Source: JAKFWI01 sp031399165 (GTDB lineage Bacteria; Pseudomonadota; Alphaproteobacteria; Caulobacterales; Aquidulcibacteraceae). From it: a stretch of 64,000 nucleotides of DNA. The notes below the pieces were generated by a model that did no database searches, was not told the origin of the DNA, and saw nothing but the letters and a program-made list of their open reading frames with translations. Positions 35,401 through 43,232 of this stretch are shown here, in pieces. The position numbers and the translations under genes are program-made. The stretch lies in contig JANNOO010000036.1 of NCBI GenBank assembly GCA_031399165.1, forward strand, positions 1 through 64,000. The letters run 5' to 3'. The first letter of the stretch is position 1; every line of letters starts with the position of its first letter.

Positions 35401-35630
35401 GACAAGGTAAGCAATGCGAAGGCCAAGATGAAACCCAGCAGCCATAATGTTGTCAGGCTGCCACTGACCAGCACGCGGTCGTAGACCTGCATCATGAACA
35501 ACGACGGCGCCAGATACAGCAAAGCTACCGCGCCGCCGAGAAGGAACGCGTAGAGCACGATTGGTCGTGTGGCTCGCATCGCGAGGCTCAGGTCACGCTC
35601 AGCCCCCGCCGCACCGTTTTCGCCAGCCAC
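32406..35630 (-). CDS. Type I secretion ABC exporter fused to HlyD-type membrane fusion protein
   Basis: A 1074-residue fusion. Residues about 20-300 are the exporter membrane domain (VALLYLAPSLFMMQVYDRVL). Residues about 310-545 are the ATPase: Walker A GPSGAGKST, signature LSAGQAQRIALARAL, Walker B ALIVLDEPNAHLD, typical of PrtD/HasD exporters. A Pro/Ala-rich linker (545-660) leads to an HlyD/PrtE-type adaptor with one membrane segment (TIGLAAAGVFFGVVVGWGAF), the lipoyl-like half VVQHRDGGIVHAIYVTEGQRV, coiled coils and the C-terminal RPGLPAEVVIPTRKRTALQYLIEPL. GTG 35630 has a GGAGAGGG box nine bases upstream; longer in-frame extensions look spurious. No TolC-like gene is in the window. The divergent RTX protein is its likely cargo. 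Confidence 0.85.
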   Translation of the reverse strand: MAGENGAAGAERDLSLAMRATRPIVLYAFLLGGAVALLYLAPSLFMMQVYDRVLVSGSLTTLWLLGFILAFALLTLSVLDMVRVRLLQRASLRLDRIVTPVLLTAALRRSGREGGASQAQSVLREFDGLRQTLAGPAALAILDVPWAPLYLAVCFLIHPWLGVLVIVGGAILLLIAFLNERALRRDIADLSARAPKYYAAQESELGAAGAIRALGMQGAFLRRQMLARGALSDVQSEAAFRGAAYSGATKFWRLILQSAALGLGAYLAVKGEISPGALIAGSILTSRALQPIEQIVGAWRPLMLAGAAYNKLAKILDAEPPAKTPMALPVPRGEIRMERASVRVPNSERWALFDVSFTIPAGQMVAVIGPSGAGKSTFARLVSGAIEPDVGIVRLDMANMRDWDPDALGVHVGYMPQELSLLPGTIADNICRFSRDTGSKAAVEAAIVTAAKEAGAHDLILRLPLGYDTALDIGGAGLSAGQAQRIALARALYGSPALIVLDEPNAHLDSDGEFALMNAMRNAKARGATIFLVAHRLHIFADADQMMVLRDGRVEHVGERDEILRRLQGGAAPAAGQRAELPLRSSVAARSEGPAFSGATPNATVVAADGPTSNVATLPRRPGPGPSTPQPFSPMAPAVLPPDNAANAEQAAALESKPQRYRDLIKPELTIGLAAAGVFFGVVVGWGAFAPLDAAIVAQGEIAVAGDRQVVQHRDGGIVHAIYVTEGQRVAQGQVLVDLVAAETLAQEQAAASQMFDLQLQRAQLIAEGAGRLNITRPEEWAKLEGPDRALADAAFARHQAEMRARGASARALAIAPSELDARITGARQQIAAIDRQKVLLAEELAGMEKLAEKNLVPLSRIRSLQRGMAELDGQRGQLTAQIAQLRDDRAQRQREVEASIAQLAPRLQGLQDQLERTRLRAPVAGVVVGLAAHTAGGVIAPGAKVMEIVPDSPRLLIAAQVAPQDADDLIPGMKTEVKITALTGRNLPIVHGIVRKVSADRLVDDRSGRSYFRAEVEVPEAELRRLVAIEHGRGRTLRPGLPAEVVIPTRKRTALQYLIEPLTQTFWQSFRER

Positions 35631-36128
35631 GCGGTCCCTCTCCAAAGATGTCGCCCGTACGCAGCCTCTAGTTGACCTTTTGCGCCGGCTGGATAATTTG
35701 CCCAACGGGGCGCGGCAAGCAAGTAAAAGCGGTAGTTAGGCCCAGTAGCAGGGCAAGCGTACGCAAGAATGGTGCCGAACACTTAAGAGAAACGCCTGTC
35801 ACAAGGCCCTCATGGGTAACGCTGCAATGGTGAGGCGCTGAACTCTGCAATACTGGGCTGCCTGGGGCGAAGTTGGACTGGAGGGCGCGTTCGCGACCAT
35901 ATATCGGGCGGTTAGGATTATGCAGATTAGCTTAATGTATATGCAGATTAGCTTTATGTATATGGGCGAATTCTGCGTCCGCCACGCCGCTAGCAATGCG
36001 AAACAGCGGAGATCGCCAAAGAGCGACCGCCGCATGCTCTTGCAACTTGATCATTCCGGTCCACGTCGACGCTTTACCACACGCAGCGGTGGCTTCGCCT
36101 AAACACGCAACTGCCTTGAGAGGGCAAC
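35631..36128. promoter_or_regulatory. Divergent regulatory region between T1SS fusion and RTX gene
   Basis: Nearly 500 bases without a supported gene, noticeably more AT-rich than the surroundings around 35900-35970. It must contain the promoters of both divergent genes. The RTX gene has a GAGAGG box just upstream of ATG 36129. The most striking element is the tandem repeat listed separately. A 60-codon frame over the repeat (35920-36102) is not supported. Confidence 0.5.
35920..35961. repeat. Two tandem 21-bp repeats upstream of the RTX gene
   Basis: Units 35920-35940 and 35941-35961 (ATGCAGATTAGCTT, then A or T, then ATGTAT or TATGTAT-like end) differ at one base. The 21-bp period equals two helical turns, so a protein could bind both units on one face of the DNA. 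The sequence is AT-rich in a GC-rich region and sits between divergent promoters, about 170 bases before the RTX start. Confidence 0.8.
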
Positions 36129-38483
36129 ATGGGAACGTGGAATAACGGGGGACCCACGAGCGGGGACGACATTTTCGACGGCGATAATGCGCCCGATAAC
36201 GTCGACGGCGGCGACGGCAACGATACGCTCAACGGCAATGGCGGCAACGATACGCTGCGCGGCGGCAATGGAAACGATACGCTGGACGGAGGGTCTGGCG
36301 TCAATACGCTGATGGGTGGCGCCGGCGATGATCGCTTCGTTCTGCACACGGGTGAGGAAGTCGGCGTCACTATCTGGGGGAACGACAATTTATCTAATCC
36401 AGCTGGTCAGCACGACGAGATTTTCTACGCCGATGGCGGCACGCTAAATCTCACCGCAGCTACTCTCATTTCCCGCATCGGCGCACTCACGTTCGGCGCT
36501 GGCGGACAAATAACGATAGCGCAGGAAAAAATCTTTGGCGGTTACGAACTGGACACGGTCGTGACCGGGGCGGTCGGCGCCGCCAACACGCTACGGGTCA
36601 ATGTCACGACGTCCGCTGGCGATGCAACGCAGGCATTCACATTCGTAAACTGGGACGCCAACGATGTGGTCAACATCGTCAACACCACAGGCTTCGGCCG
36701 ACAGATGTGGGGCACAACGCAAAACGACATAATGACGGGCGCGGACGACGCAACCTCGGGCGACTTGTTCCTCAGCCTCGGCGGCGCCGACAAGATGTAC
36801 GGCTACAAGGGCGACGACACTTATTTTGTAACAGACGCTGGCGACCTCGTGTTCGAGAACGCCAATGAAGGCGACGACATCGTCAACACACCTGTAGCCA
36901 ACTTTACGCTCAGCGACAATATCGAGCGCCTGTTTTATTCCAACCTGATCGATTCTTCGCCGGTCGTTAATTTCACCGGCATCGGTAACGGGCTAAACAA
37001 TTGGATAGCCGGCGGCGCTGGTAACGACGTGATCGACGGCAAGGCTGGCGCCGACACGATGAATGGTATGGGCGGCGATAACATCTTCTACGTCGATGAC
37101 GCCGGTGATTTGGTCTACGGTGGCGCGGGAACCGATACCGTCATCACGACGCTTGCCGGAACGAATTCCATCTACTCATACATCGACGTGGAAAACTTAA
37201 CCTTCGCCGGGGTCGGATCGGCCATCCTAAACGGCAATACTAACGGCAACGTTTTGACGGGGGGTGCGGGAAACGACGCACTTGACGGGGGCGGCGGCGG
37301 GGATTTCCTGACGGGAGGCGCTGGTAGCGATACGTTCCTGATCAGCGCCGAAATGTCCCCTGCAGTTACCATCACCGATTTCAGCAGCGCAGCCGGCGAC
37401 AAGATTTCAATTCGCGACACGACCTGGACGAGCCTCGCCGACATTCTCGGACACGCGACCGCCGTTTCGGGCGGCGTATTGCTGACTCTGGGCGCTGACG
37501 CCACGCTCATGATCCGGGATGCAAGCCTTTCATCCCTGCGCCGGGAGGACTTCCTTCTAAACGGTAATCAGCCCACGCCGCCTGCCTTTATCTCCGACTA
37601 CAATGGTGACGCTAAATCCGACCTAGTGTGGGAACACACAAACAGATCGCTGTCGATCTGGGCGATGTCCGGCAACGGCGTCGTTGCGAACACCAACGCC
37701 GGCACGCGCGACGCGAATCTCACCTTGCTCGACACGGCGCGTGATTTCTCCGGCGATGGCAAAGCCGACCTCCTTGGCCGTACGCCGAGTGGAGCTGTTT
37801 GGGTCACCAGCGCCGACAATCCAACTTCGCCGTCCTTCGTTGCGTCATTGGATGCGAGCTGGCGCTATCAGGGCGCTGGCGACTTCAATGGAGACGGCAG
37901 AGCCGACGTGGTCTGGCGGCACAATGCGGGCGACGTCTCGCTTTGGACCATGAACAACACGACGATCTCCACCAACACCGCGATGCCCGAGATTGACAAT
38001 AGTTGGAAGCTCCAGGGCATCGGGGATTTCAACGGTGACGCAAAGAGCGATGTGCTTTGGCGTCACACGTCCGGTCAGGTTGTGTTCTGGCAGATGAACG
38101 GAAGCACCATTATCGACAACCAGCCGCTACAGGCCCAGGTCGATCTTAGTTGGCACGTCGCCGGCGTCGGCGATTTCAACGGCGACGGCAAAACCGACAT
38201 TGTCTGGCGGCACAATTCAGGCTTCGTCTCGCTCTGGACGATGGATGGCTACAACATCGCCACGAACACCGCGATCGCCGACGTCCCCAACGAGTGGAAA
38301 CTCGAAACCATCGGTGACTTTAATGGCGACGGAAAATCCGACATCATCTGGCGCCATACCAACGGCTTCGTCTCGATCTGGCAGATGGATGGCGACAGGA
38401 TCGCCTCCAACCTCGCCATCGGCCAAGTCTCCAACGAGTACAAGCTAGACGCCTATAACACGCCGACAGTTGATTTGGTTTAG
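36129..38483 (+). CDS. RTX / VCBS-repeat secreted protein
   Basis: A 784-residue acidic protein without an N-terminal signal peptide. Residues 27-71 are five tandem calcium-binding nonapeptides (GGDGNDTLN type). Further clusters lie at about 298-325 and 375-410, followed by a peptidase-M10-C-like segment (ISAEMSPAVTITDFSSAAGD). From about residue 490 six FG-GAP/VCBS-like repeats of about 48 residues (DFNGDGKSDIIWRH type with FVSIWQMDG) run to the end. It ends in VDLV, an acidic residue with hydrophobic neighbours as in PrtD-type secretion signals. It is probably exported by the adjacent fused type I exporter, as adhesin or matrix protein. No catalytic motif is seen. Confidence 0.85.
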   Translation: MGTWNNGGPTSGDDIFDGDNAPDNVDGGDGNDTLNGNGGNDTLRGGNGNDTLDGGSGVNTLMGGAGDDRFVLHTGEEVGVTIWGNDNLSNPAGQHDEIFYADGGTLNLTAATLISRIGALTFGAGGQITIAQEKIFGGYELDTVVTGAVGAANTLRVNVTTSAGDATQAFTFVNWDANDVVNIVNTTGFGRQMWGTTQNDIMTGADDATSGDLFLSLGGADKMYGYKGDDTYFVTDAGDLVFENANEGDDIVNTPVANFTLSDNIERLFYSNLIDSSPVVNFTGIGNGLNNWIAGGAGNDVIDGKAGADTMNGMGGDNIFYVDDAGDLVYGGAGTDTVITTLAGTNSIYSYIDVENLTFAGVGSAILNGNTNGNVLTGGAGNDALDGGGGGDFLTGGAGSDTFLISAEMSPAVTITDFSSAAGDKISIRDTTWTSLADILGHATAVSGGVLLTLGADATLMIRDASLSSLRREDFLLNGNQPTPPAFISDYNGDAKSDLVWEHTNRSLSIWAMSGNGVVANTNAGTRDANLTLLDTARDFSGDGKADLLGRTPSGAVWVTSADNPTSPSFVASLDASWRYQGAGDFNGDGRADVVWRHNAGDVSLWTMNNTTISTNTAMPEIDNSWKLQGIGDFNGDAKSDVLWRHTSGQVVFWQMNGSTIIDNQPLQAQVDLSWHVAGVGDFNGDGKTDIVWRHNSGFVSLWTMDGYNIATNTAIADVPNEWKLETIGDFNGDGKSDIIWRHTNGFVSIWQMDGDRIASNLAIGQVSNEYKLDAYNTPTVDLV
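36207..36341 (+). repeat. Five tandem 27-bp units encoding RTX nonapeptides
   Basis: Residues 27-71 of the RTX protein: GGDGNDTLN, GNGGNDTLR, GGNGNDTLD, GGSGVNTLM, GGAGDDRFV. These build a calcium-binding parallel beta-roll in known RTX proteins. The third to fifth units are progressively less regular. Confidence 0.9.
37593..38462 (+). repeat. Six FG-GAP/VCBS-like protein repeats of about 145 bp
   Basis: Each unit begins with an [ND]-[FY]-[NS]-GD-[AG]-[KR]-[STA]-D motif, followed in units 1 and 3-6 by a tryptophan and a short [ST]-x-W or [SV]-x-W strand. Units 3, 5 and 6 are the most alike; unit 2 is degenerate. Such units form beta-propeller blades, so six or seven would close a ring. Confidence 0.8.
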
Positions 38484-38498
38484 AGCGCGTAATGCCAA

Positions 38499-38558
38499 CC
38501 TTCGATCGCGAAGGCCGACAATTCCTAACGCATCCAGGGCATCGTTGAATTTGATGCC
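38499..38558. terminator. Two hairpins between convergent RTX and fcl genes
   Basis: Hairpin 1: CCTTCG (38499-38504), loop ATCG, CGAAGG (38509-38514). Hairpin 2: GGCATC (38538-38543), nine-base loop, GATGCC (38553-38558). They fill the 91-base gap between convergent genes but lack a U-rich tail on either strand, so termination is only suggested by position. Confidence 0.35.
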
Positions 38559-38574
38559 ACTTGACGCGCAGACG

Positions 38575-39540
38575 TCACGCCCTGGCCGCGCCCTGCCCCA
38601 AAAGCGATTGAAGGTACCAGCCGTAGGCGTCCCTCAAGCCATCGCGCAGGGAGATGCGCGGCTTCCAGCCGAGGGCTTCGATCTTGGCCGCGCTCATCAG
38701 CTTTTGCGGCGTGCCGTCCGGCTTGGAGAGATCGCGGTCGATGCCGCCAGCGAACCCGACAATCTCGGCGATGAGTTGCGCGAGTTCGAGGATCGGCAAA
38801 TCCTTGCCAGAGCCGACATTGACGTGCTCGTCGCCGGAAAAGACTTTCATCAAATGCACGACAGCGTCGGCGCAATCATCGACATGCAGGAATTCGCGCC
38901 GCGGCGAGCCGCTGCCCCATATCGTCAGATTCTGCGCGCCTGAACTCTTCGCCTCGTGCGCCTTGCGCAGCAGCGCGGGCACGACATGGCTTGATGTCAG
39001 ATCGAAATTATCGCCGGGACCATAGAGATTGGTCGGCATGGCGCTGATGTAATCGCAGCCGTGTTGGCGCCGGAAAGCCTGGCAGAGCTTGATGCCAGCG
39101 ATCTTGGCGATGGCGTACCATTCGTTTGTCGGCTCAAGCGGTCCGGTCAGCAGCGCGTCTTCGGTGATCGGCTGCGGCGCGAATTTCGGGTAAATGCACG
39201 ACGACCCGAGAAACATCAGCTTCTCGACGCCGACGCCGAACGCACCGCCAATGACATTGGTCTCAATCAGCAGATTCTCGTAGAGAAAATCGGCCGGATA
39301 CGTGTCGTTCGCCAGAATCCCGCCAACCTTGGCGGCCGCGAGAAAGACCGCCTGCGGCTTATGCTTTTCCGTCCACGCGCGCACGGCAGCCTGATCGCGC
39401 AAATCCAGCTCGGCGCGCGTCGCGACCAGAACGTCGCAATCCTCGCCCGCCAAGCGGCGCACGATAGCGCCGCCGACCATGCCACGATGGCCGACAACCC
39501 AAACGCGCTTGCCCTTCAGGCTGAAGACGGGATTGGCCAT
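38575..39540 (-). CDS. fcl: GDP-L-fucose synthase
   Basis: A 321-residue SDR. VWVVGHRGMVGGAIVRRL is the NADP-binding start, and DLRDQAAVRAW, AAAKVGGILANDTYPADFL, LGSSCIYPKFAPQPI and YAIAKIAGIKLCQAFRRQHG are all diagnostic for GDP-4-keto-6-deoxy-mannose epimerase/reductases. The reaction gives GDP-L-fucose from the product of Gmd. It lies three bases downstream of gmd as the last gene of a minus-strand operon. Length and motifs are complete. Confidence 0.95.
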   Translation of the reverse strand: MANPVFSLKGKRVWVVGHRGMVGGAIVRRLAGEDCDVLVATRAELDLRDQAAVRAWTEKHKPQAVFLAAAKVGGILANDTYPADFLYENLLIETNVIGGAFGVGVEKLMFLGSSCIYPKFAPQPITEDALLTGPLEPTNEWYAIAKIAGIKLCQAFRRQHGCDYISAMPTNLYGPGDNFDLTSSHVVPALLRKAHEAKSSGAQNLTIWGSGSPRREFLHVDDCADAVVHLMKVFSGDEHVNVGSGKDLPILELAQLIAEIVGFAGGIDRDLSKPDGTPQKLMSAAKIEALGWKPRISLRDGLRDAYGWYLQSLLGQGAARA

Positions 39541-39543
39541 CGC

Positions 39544-40611
39544 CTATTCGACGTGGATGCGCTCGCGCGTGATCCGCTCGCGTTTCATGCTGGTGATTTC
39601 GGAAGACACCATTTCGGAGACGAGCTGCTTGAAGGTCGTCTTGTGTTTCCAGCCGAGCACTTTGCGCGCCTTGGCAGGATCGCCGAGCAGTAGTTCAACT
39701 TCAGTAGGCCGGTAATATTTTTCATCCACCGCGACGACGACTTCGCCGGAGGCCGGATCACGCCCGACCTCCTGGGCGCCCTTGCCTGACCATTCGATCT
39801 GCCGGCCGACTTCGGCGAAGGAACGCTCGACGAATTCGCGCACCGAGTGCTTCTCGCCGGTGGCGAGCACGTAATCGTCGGGCTTCTTTTGCTGCAACAT
39901 GCGCCACATGCCATCCACGTAATCGCGGGCGTGGCCCCAATCACGCTCGGCGTCGAGATTGCCGAGGTACATCTTGTCCTGCAAGCCCAGCTCAATCGCG
40001 GCAACCCCGCGGGCGATCTTGCGGGTTACAAAGGTTTCCCCCCGCAGCGGGCTTTCATGGTTGAACAGGATGCCGTTCGAAGCGTGGATGCCATAGGCTT
40101 CACGGTAGTTCACAGTGATCCAATAGGCATAGAGTTTGGCGGCGCCATAGGGGCTGCGTGGATGAAACGGCGTCTTCTCCGATTGCGGCGTTTCGTGCAC
40201 CTTTCCATATAGCTCGGACGTCGACGCTTGATAGAATTTCACGCGATCGGCCATATCCAAAATCCGAACCGCTTCGAGCAGGCGCAGCGGACCGATCCCG
40301 TCAGCGTTGGCAGTGTATTCGGCGGTCTCGAAGCTCACGTGCACATGGCTTTGCGCTGCAAGATTGTAGATTTCGTCGGGCTGCACTTCCTGAACGATGC
40401 GGATCAGATTGGTCGCGTCGGTCATATCGCCGTAATGCAGATAGAACGACGTCGGCAGGTGCGGATCGACATAGAGATCATCGACCCGCTGCGTGTTGAA
40501 GGACGATGAGCGGCGTTTCACGCCATGGACTTCATAGCCTTTCTCGAGCAGGAGCCGCGCCAGATAGGCGCCGTCCTGGCCGGTTATGCCGGTAATCAAA
40601 GCTCGTTTCAT
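39544..40611 (-). CDS. gmd: GDP-mannose 4,6-dehydratase
   Basis: A 355-residue SDR. ALITGITGQDGAYLARLLL and GVKRRSSSFNTQRVDDLY are the hallmark Gmd N-terminus, with the catalytic region SELYGKVHETPQSE and PYGAAKLYAYWITVNYREAYG and the later NHESPLRGETFVTRKI. It converts GDP-mannose to GDP-4-keto-6-deoxymannose, feeding Fcl immediately downstream. No GDP-mannose-making enzymes (ManA/B/C) are in the window, so the precursor comes from elsewhere. About 50 bases separate it from rfbC. Confidence 0.96.
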   Translation of the reverse strand: MKRALITGITGQDGAYLARLLLEKGYEVHGVKRRSSSFNTQRVDDLYVDPHLPTSFYLHYGDMTDATNLIRIVQEVQPDEIYNLAAQSHVHVSFETAEYTANADGIGPLRLLEAVRILDMADRVKFYQASTSELYGKVHETPQSEKTPFHPRSPYGAAKLYAYWITVNYREAYGIHASNGILFNHESPLRGETFVTRKIARGVAAIELGLQDKMYLGNLDAERDWGHARDYVDGMWRMLQQKKPDDYVLATGEKHSVREFVERSFAEVGRQIEWSGKGAQEVGRDPASGEVVVAVDEKYYRPTEVELLLGDPAKARKVLGWKHKTTFKQLVSEMVSSEITSMKRERITRERIHVE

Positions 40612-40661
40612 GAAGGCTCCTCGCCCTGACCTATATCACGCAACCTGAAGAGCGATACCTG

Positions 40662-41216
40662 TCAGACAAAGGGGGACTGAAAGTTCGCCAGAGAAGGCCA
40701 CTTCCGGTCGCGGTCCGAGAGAATTTTGGGCTCAGCCGGCCAGGCGATGGCGAGCGCCGGATCGTTCCAGATCAGGCCGCCCTCCCTGTCAGCCGCATAT
40801 TCGCTGCCCGTCACCTTATAATGGGCCTCGGTGTCGGGCTCGAGCGTCAGAAAGCCATGGGCGAAGCCGGGAGGCACCCAGATCTGGTTCCATTCCGCCT
40901 CGCTCAGAACCGCCGAGACATGCTGACCATAGGTCGGCGAACCAACGCGCAGATCCACAGCGACATCGAAGACCGATCCATGGCTGATGCGCACCAGCTT
41001 GCCCTGCGCCGCCGGCGGCGTTTGGAAATGCAACCCGCGCAGAACTCCAACGTCAGCGGAAAACGAACAATTGTCCTGCACGAAATCTGTCGGCAGCCCC
41101 GCCGCCGCAAAGGCGCTCGCCTTGTAGGTTTCTGAAAAAAATCCGCGCGCGTCGCCATGGCGCCTGGGTTTGATGATCTTTACGTCGGGAATAGCGAGCG
41201 CCACGACCTCAAGCAT
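40662..41216 (-). CDS. rfbC: dTDP-4-dehydrorhamnose 3,5-epimerase
   Basis: A 184-residue RmlC cupin. IKPRRHGDARGFFSETY, NCSFSADVGVLRGLHFQ (catalytic His region), GKLVRISHGSVFDVAVDLR and WVPPGFAHGFLTL with the conserved Tyr in EAHYKVTGSEY are present. ATG 41216 lies two bases beyond the rfbB stop, whereas the longer frame to 41294 overlaps rfbB. It epimerises dTDP-4-keto-6-deoxyglucose at C3 and C5. The downstream reductase RfbD is not seen in this window. Confidence 0.94.
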   Translation of the reverse strand: MLEVVALAIPDVKIIKPRRHGDARGFFSETYKASAFAAAGLPTDFVQDNCSFSADVGVLRGLHFQTPPAAQGKLVRISHGSVFDVAVDLRVGSPTYGQHVSAVLSEAEWNQIWVPPGFAHGFLTLEPDTEAHYKVTGSEYAADREGGLIWNDPALAIAWPAEPKILSDRDRKWPSLANFQSPFV

Positions 41217-41218
41217 GA

Positions 41219-42277
41219 TCAGCGGCCAGCGCCCTGAACCAGCCCCAGCCGCGCAGCGCCGTGCCCTTGCGCCCGCAGCGGACCCCACCACCATTCGTTG
41301 GCGAGGAACCAGTCGACCGTGGCGGCGAGACCGGATTCGAAATTCAACTGCGCGCGCCAGCCGAGTTCACGCTCCAGCTTGCTCGCGTCAATCGCATAGC
41401 GGCGATCGTGTCCGGGACGGTCGGCGACAAACTCGATAAGGCCGCGGCGCGGTTCGCTGGCCGGCGTTCGCGCGTCAAGCAAATCGCAGATTGATTGAAC
41501 GACATGAAGGTTGGCCCGCTCATTGCGCCCGCCGACATTATAGGTTTCGCCAACGCGCCCCTTTTCCACCATCAGGGCCAGCGCACGGACATGATCTTCG
41601 ACATAGAGCCAATCCCGCACCTGCCCGCCATCGCCATAGACCGGCAGCCGCTTGCCATCGAGTGCATTGAGGATAACCAGCGGGATCAGTTTTTCAGGCA
41701 GATGATAAGGGCCGTAATTGTTCGAGCAGTTGGAGATGAGAACAGGCAGGCCATAGGTGTGTCCCCACGCCTGCACGAGGTGGTCGGACGAAGCCTTGCT
41801 GGCCGAATACGGCGAGCGCGGATCGTAGGGCGTGTCTTCCCGGAACGCGCCTTCGGGGCCCAGTGAGCCGAACACCTCGTCGGTCGACACATGCAGAAAG
41901 CGAAAGCCATCGCGCCGCGCGCCGCTCAGCTTCTCCCAATACTCGCGCGCAGCGTCCAGCAGCGTGTACGTGCCAACGATATTGGTTTGAACAAACGCAC
42001 CGGCGCCGGTAATCGAACGATCAACATGGCTCTCGGCGGCCAAATGCATAACCGCTTCGGGCTGATATTCGGCGAACACCCGGCGCATTGCCTCGCCATC
42101 GCAAATATCGGCGCGCACAAAACTGAAGCAGGGATTATCCGCCACTTCGCGCAGCGAGCTCATATTGCCGGCATAGGTCAGCTTATCAACGACGGCGACG
42201 CGCCGGCCCTCGCCGATCAACAGCCGCGCGAGTGCCGAGCCGATGAACCCCGCGCCGCCCGTTACAAGAACCGTCAT
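41219..42277 (-). CDS. rfbB: dTDP-glucose 4,6-dehydratase
   Basis: A 352-residue SDR. MTVLVTGGAGFIGSALARLL is the NAD-binding start, followed by VVDKLTYAGNMSSL, HLAAESHVDRSI, STDEVFGSLG with the active-site Asp-Glu, PYSASKASSDHLVQAW (Tyr and Lys) and NCSNNYGPYHLPEKLIPL. These are the complete RmlB motifs. It converts dTDP-glucose to dTDP-4-keto-6-deoxyglucose. Its start overlaps the rfbA stop by one base, so translation is coupled. Confidence 0.96.
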   Translation of the reverse strand: MTVLVTGGAGFIGSALARLLIGEGRRVAVVDKLTYAGNMSSLREVADNPCFSFVRADICDGEAMRRVFAEYQPEAVMHLAAESHVDRSITGAGAFVQTNIVGTYTLLDAAREYWEKLSGARRDGFRFLHVSTDEVFGSLGPEGAFREDTPYDPRSPYSASKASSDHLVQAWGHTYGLPVLISNCSNNYGPYHLPEKLIPLVILNALDGKRLPVYGDGGQVRDWLYVEDHVRALALMVEKGRVGETYNVGGRNERANLHVVQSICDLLDARTPASEPRRGLIEFVADRPGHDRRYAIDASKLERELGWRAQLNFESGLAATVDWFLANEWWWGPLRAQGHGAARLGLVQGAGR

Positions 42278-43170
42278 CAGGCTTCCGCTTTCAGTTCGCG
42301 CACCACGCCCATCATGTAAGCCCCATAATCGCTTTTGGCGATGGGCGCAGCAATCGCTTCTAGCTGCTTTACCGAGATGTAGCCGCGACGCGTGGCGATT
42401 TCTTCCAGGCAGGCGATCCGCAAGCCCTGACGGCGTTCCATTGTCTGCACGAAATGAGCTGCTTCCAGAAGGCTGTCGGGGGTGCCGGCGTCCAGCCAGG
42501 CATAGCCGCGGCCAAGCGTCTGCGAGAACAGTTTACCCTGCTCCATATAGATGCGGTTAAGGTCGGTAATCTCGAGTTCGCCGCGCTTGGACGGCTTTAG
42601 CTTGGCGGCGATGTCCGTGACTTGCGCATCGTAGAAATAAAGTCCCGTAACCGCGAGATTGGATTTTGGCGTCACCGGCTTTTCTTCGATCGATATCGCC
42701 TTGCCATCCTTGCCCAACTCGATCACGCCGTAACGTTGCGGGTCTGTGACCCGATAGGCGAACACGCTGGCGCCGTCCTCCACCGCCGATGCGTCCGCGA
42801 GCTTTTGCTCAAGGCCCGAACCAAAGAAAATGTTGTCGCCAAGCACAAGGCTGGCCAGATCATCGCCGATAAAATCGCGGCCGATGATGAACGCCTGCGC
42901 TAGTCCCTCTGGGTTGGGCTGGATCGCATAAGTAAAAGACAGGCCGATGCGAGCGCCATCGCCAAGCAGCGCCCTCACCGCCTCTATGTCCCGCGGCGTA
43001 GTGATGATCAGAATTTCGCGCACGCCCGCGAGCATAAGCGTCGAGATCGGATAATAGATAAGTGGCTTGTCGTAGACCGGCAGCAATTGCTTCACGACGG
43101 CTTGGGTAACGGGATAAAGGCGCGTGCCCGATCCGCCCGCCAGGACAATTCCCTTGCGCTTCTTAGCCAC
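42277..43170 (-). CDS. rfbA: Glucose-1-phosphate thymidylyltransferase
   Basis: A 297-residue RmlA. GIVLAGGSGTRLYPVTQAVVKQ carries the nucleotide-binding Gly-rich loop and is followed by LLPVYDKPLIYYPISTLMLAG. VLGDNIFFGSGL and SIEEKPVTPKSNLAVTGLYFYD are further conserved blocks. It makes dTDP-glucose from dTTP and glucose-1-phosphate. With rfbB and rfbC it forms a tight operon; 62 bases upstream on the same strand lies the Nudix gene. Confidence 0.96.
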   Translation of the reverse strand: MAKKRKGIVLAGGSGTRLYPVTQAVVKQLLPVYDKPLIYYPISTLMLAGVREILIITTPRDIEAVRALLGDGARIGLSFTYAIQPNPEGLAQAFIIGRDFIGDDLASLVLGDNIFFGSGLEQKLADASAVEDGASVFAYRVTDPQRYGVIELGKDGKAISIEEKPVTPKSNLAVTGLYFYDAQVTDIAAKLKPSKRGELEITDLNRIYMEQGKLFSQTLGRGYAWLDAGTPDSLLEAAHFVQTMERRQGLRIACLEEIATRRGYISVKQLEAIAAPIAKSDYGAYMMGVVRELKAEA

Positions 43171-43232
43171 CTAGTCCCCGCCCCCAAAAATTCGCCTCTG
43201 GGTTTAAATGCTCGGTCCGCGGCTTACAAGGA

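Noticed and set aside
35920..36102. 60-codon frame starting on the tandem repeat (MQISLMYMQISFMYM-type start)
   Set aside because: Its first part is just the translated DNA repeat, the rest has no family resemblance and no ribosome binding site is seen.
36207..36341. Short regular repeats considered as a CRISPR-like array
   Set aside because: The 27-bp units are contiguous, without spacers, and translate into RTX nonapeptides.
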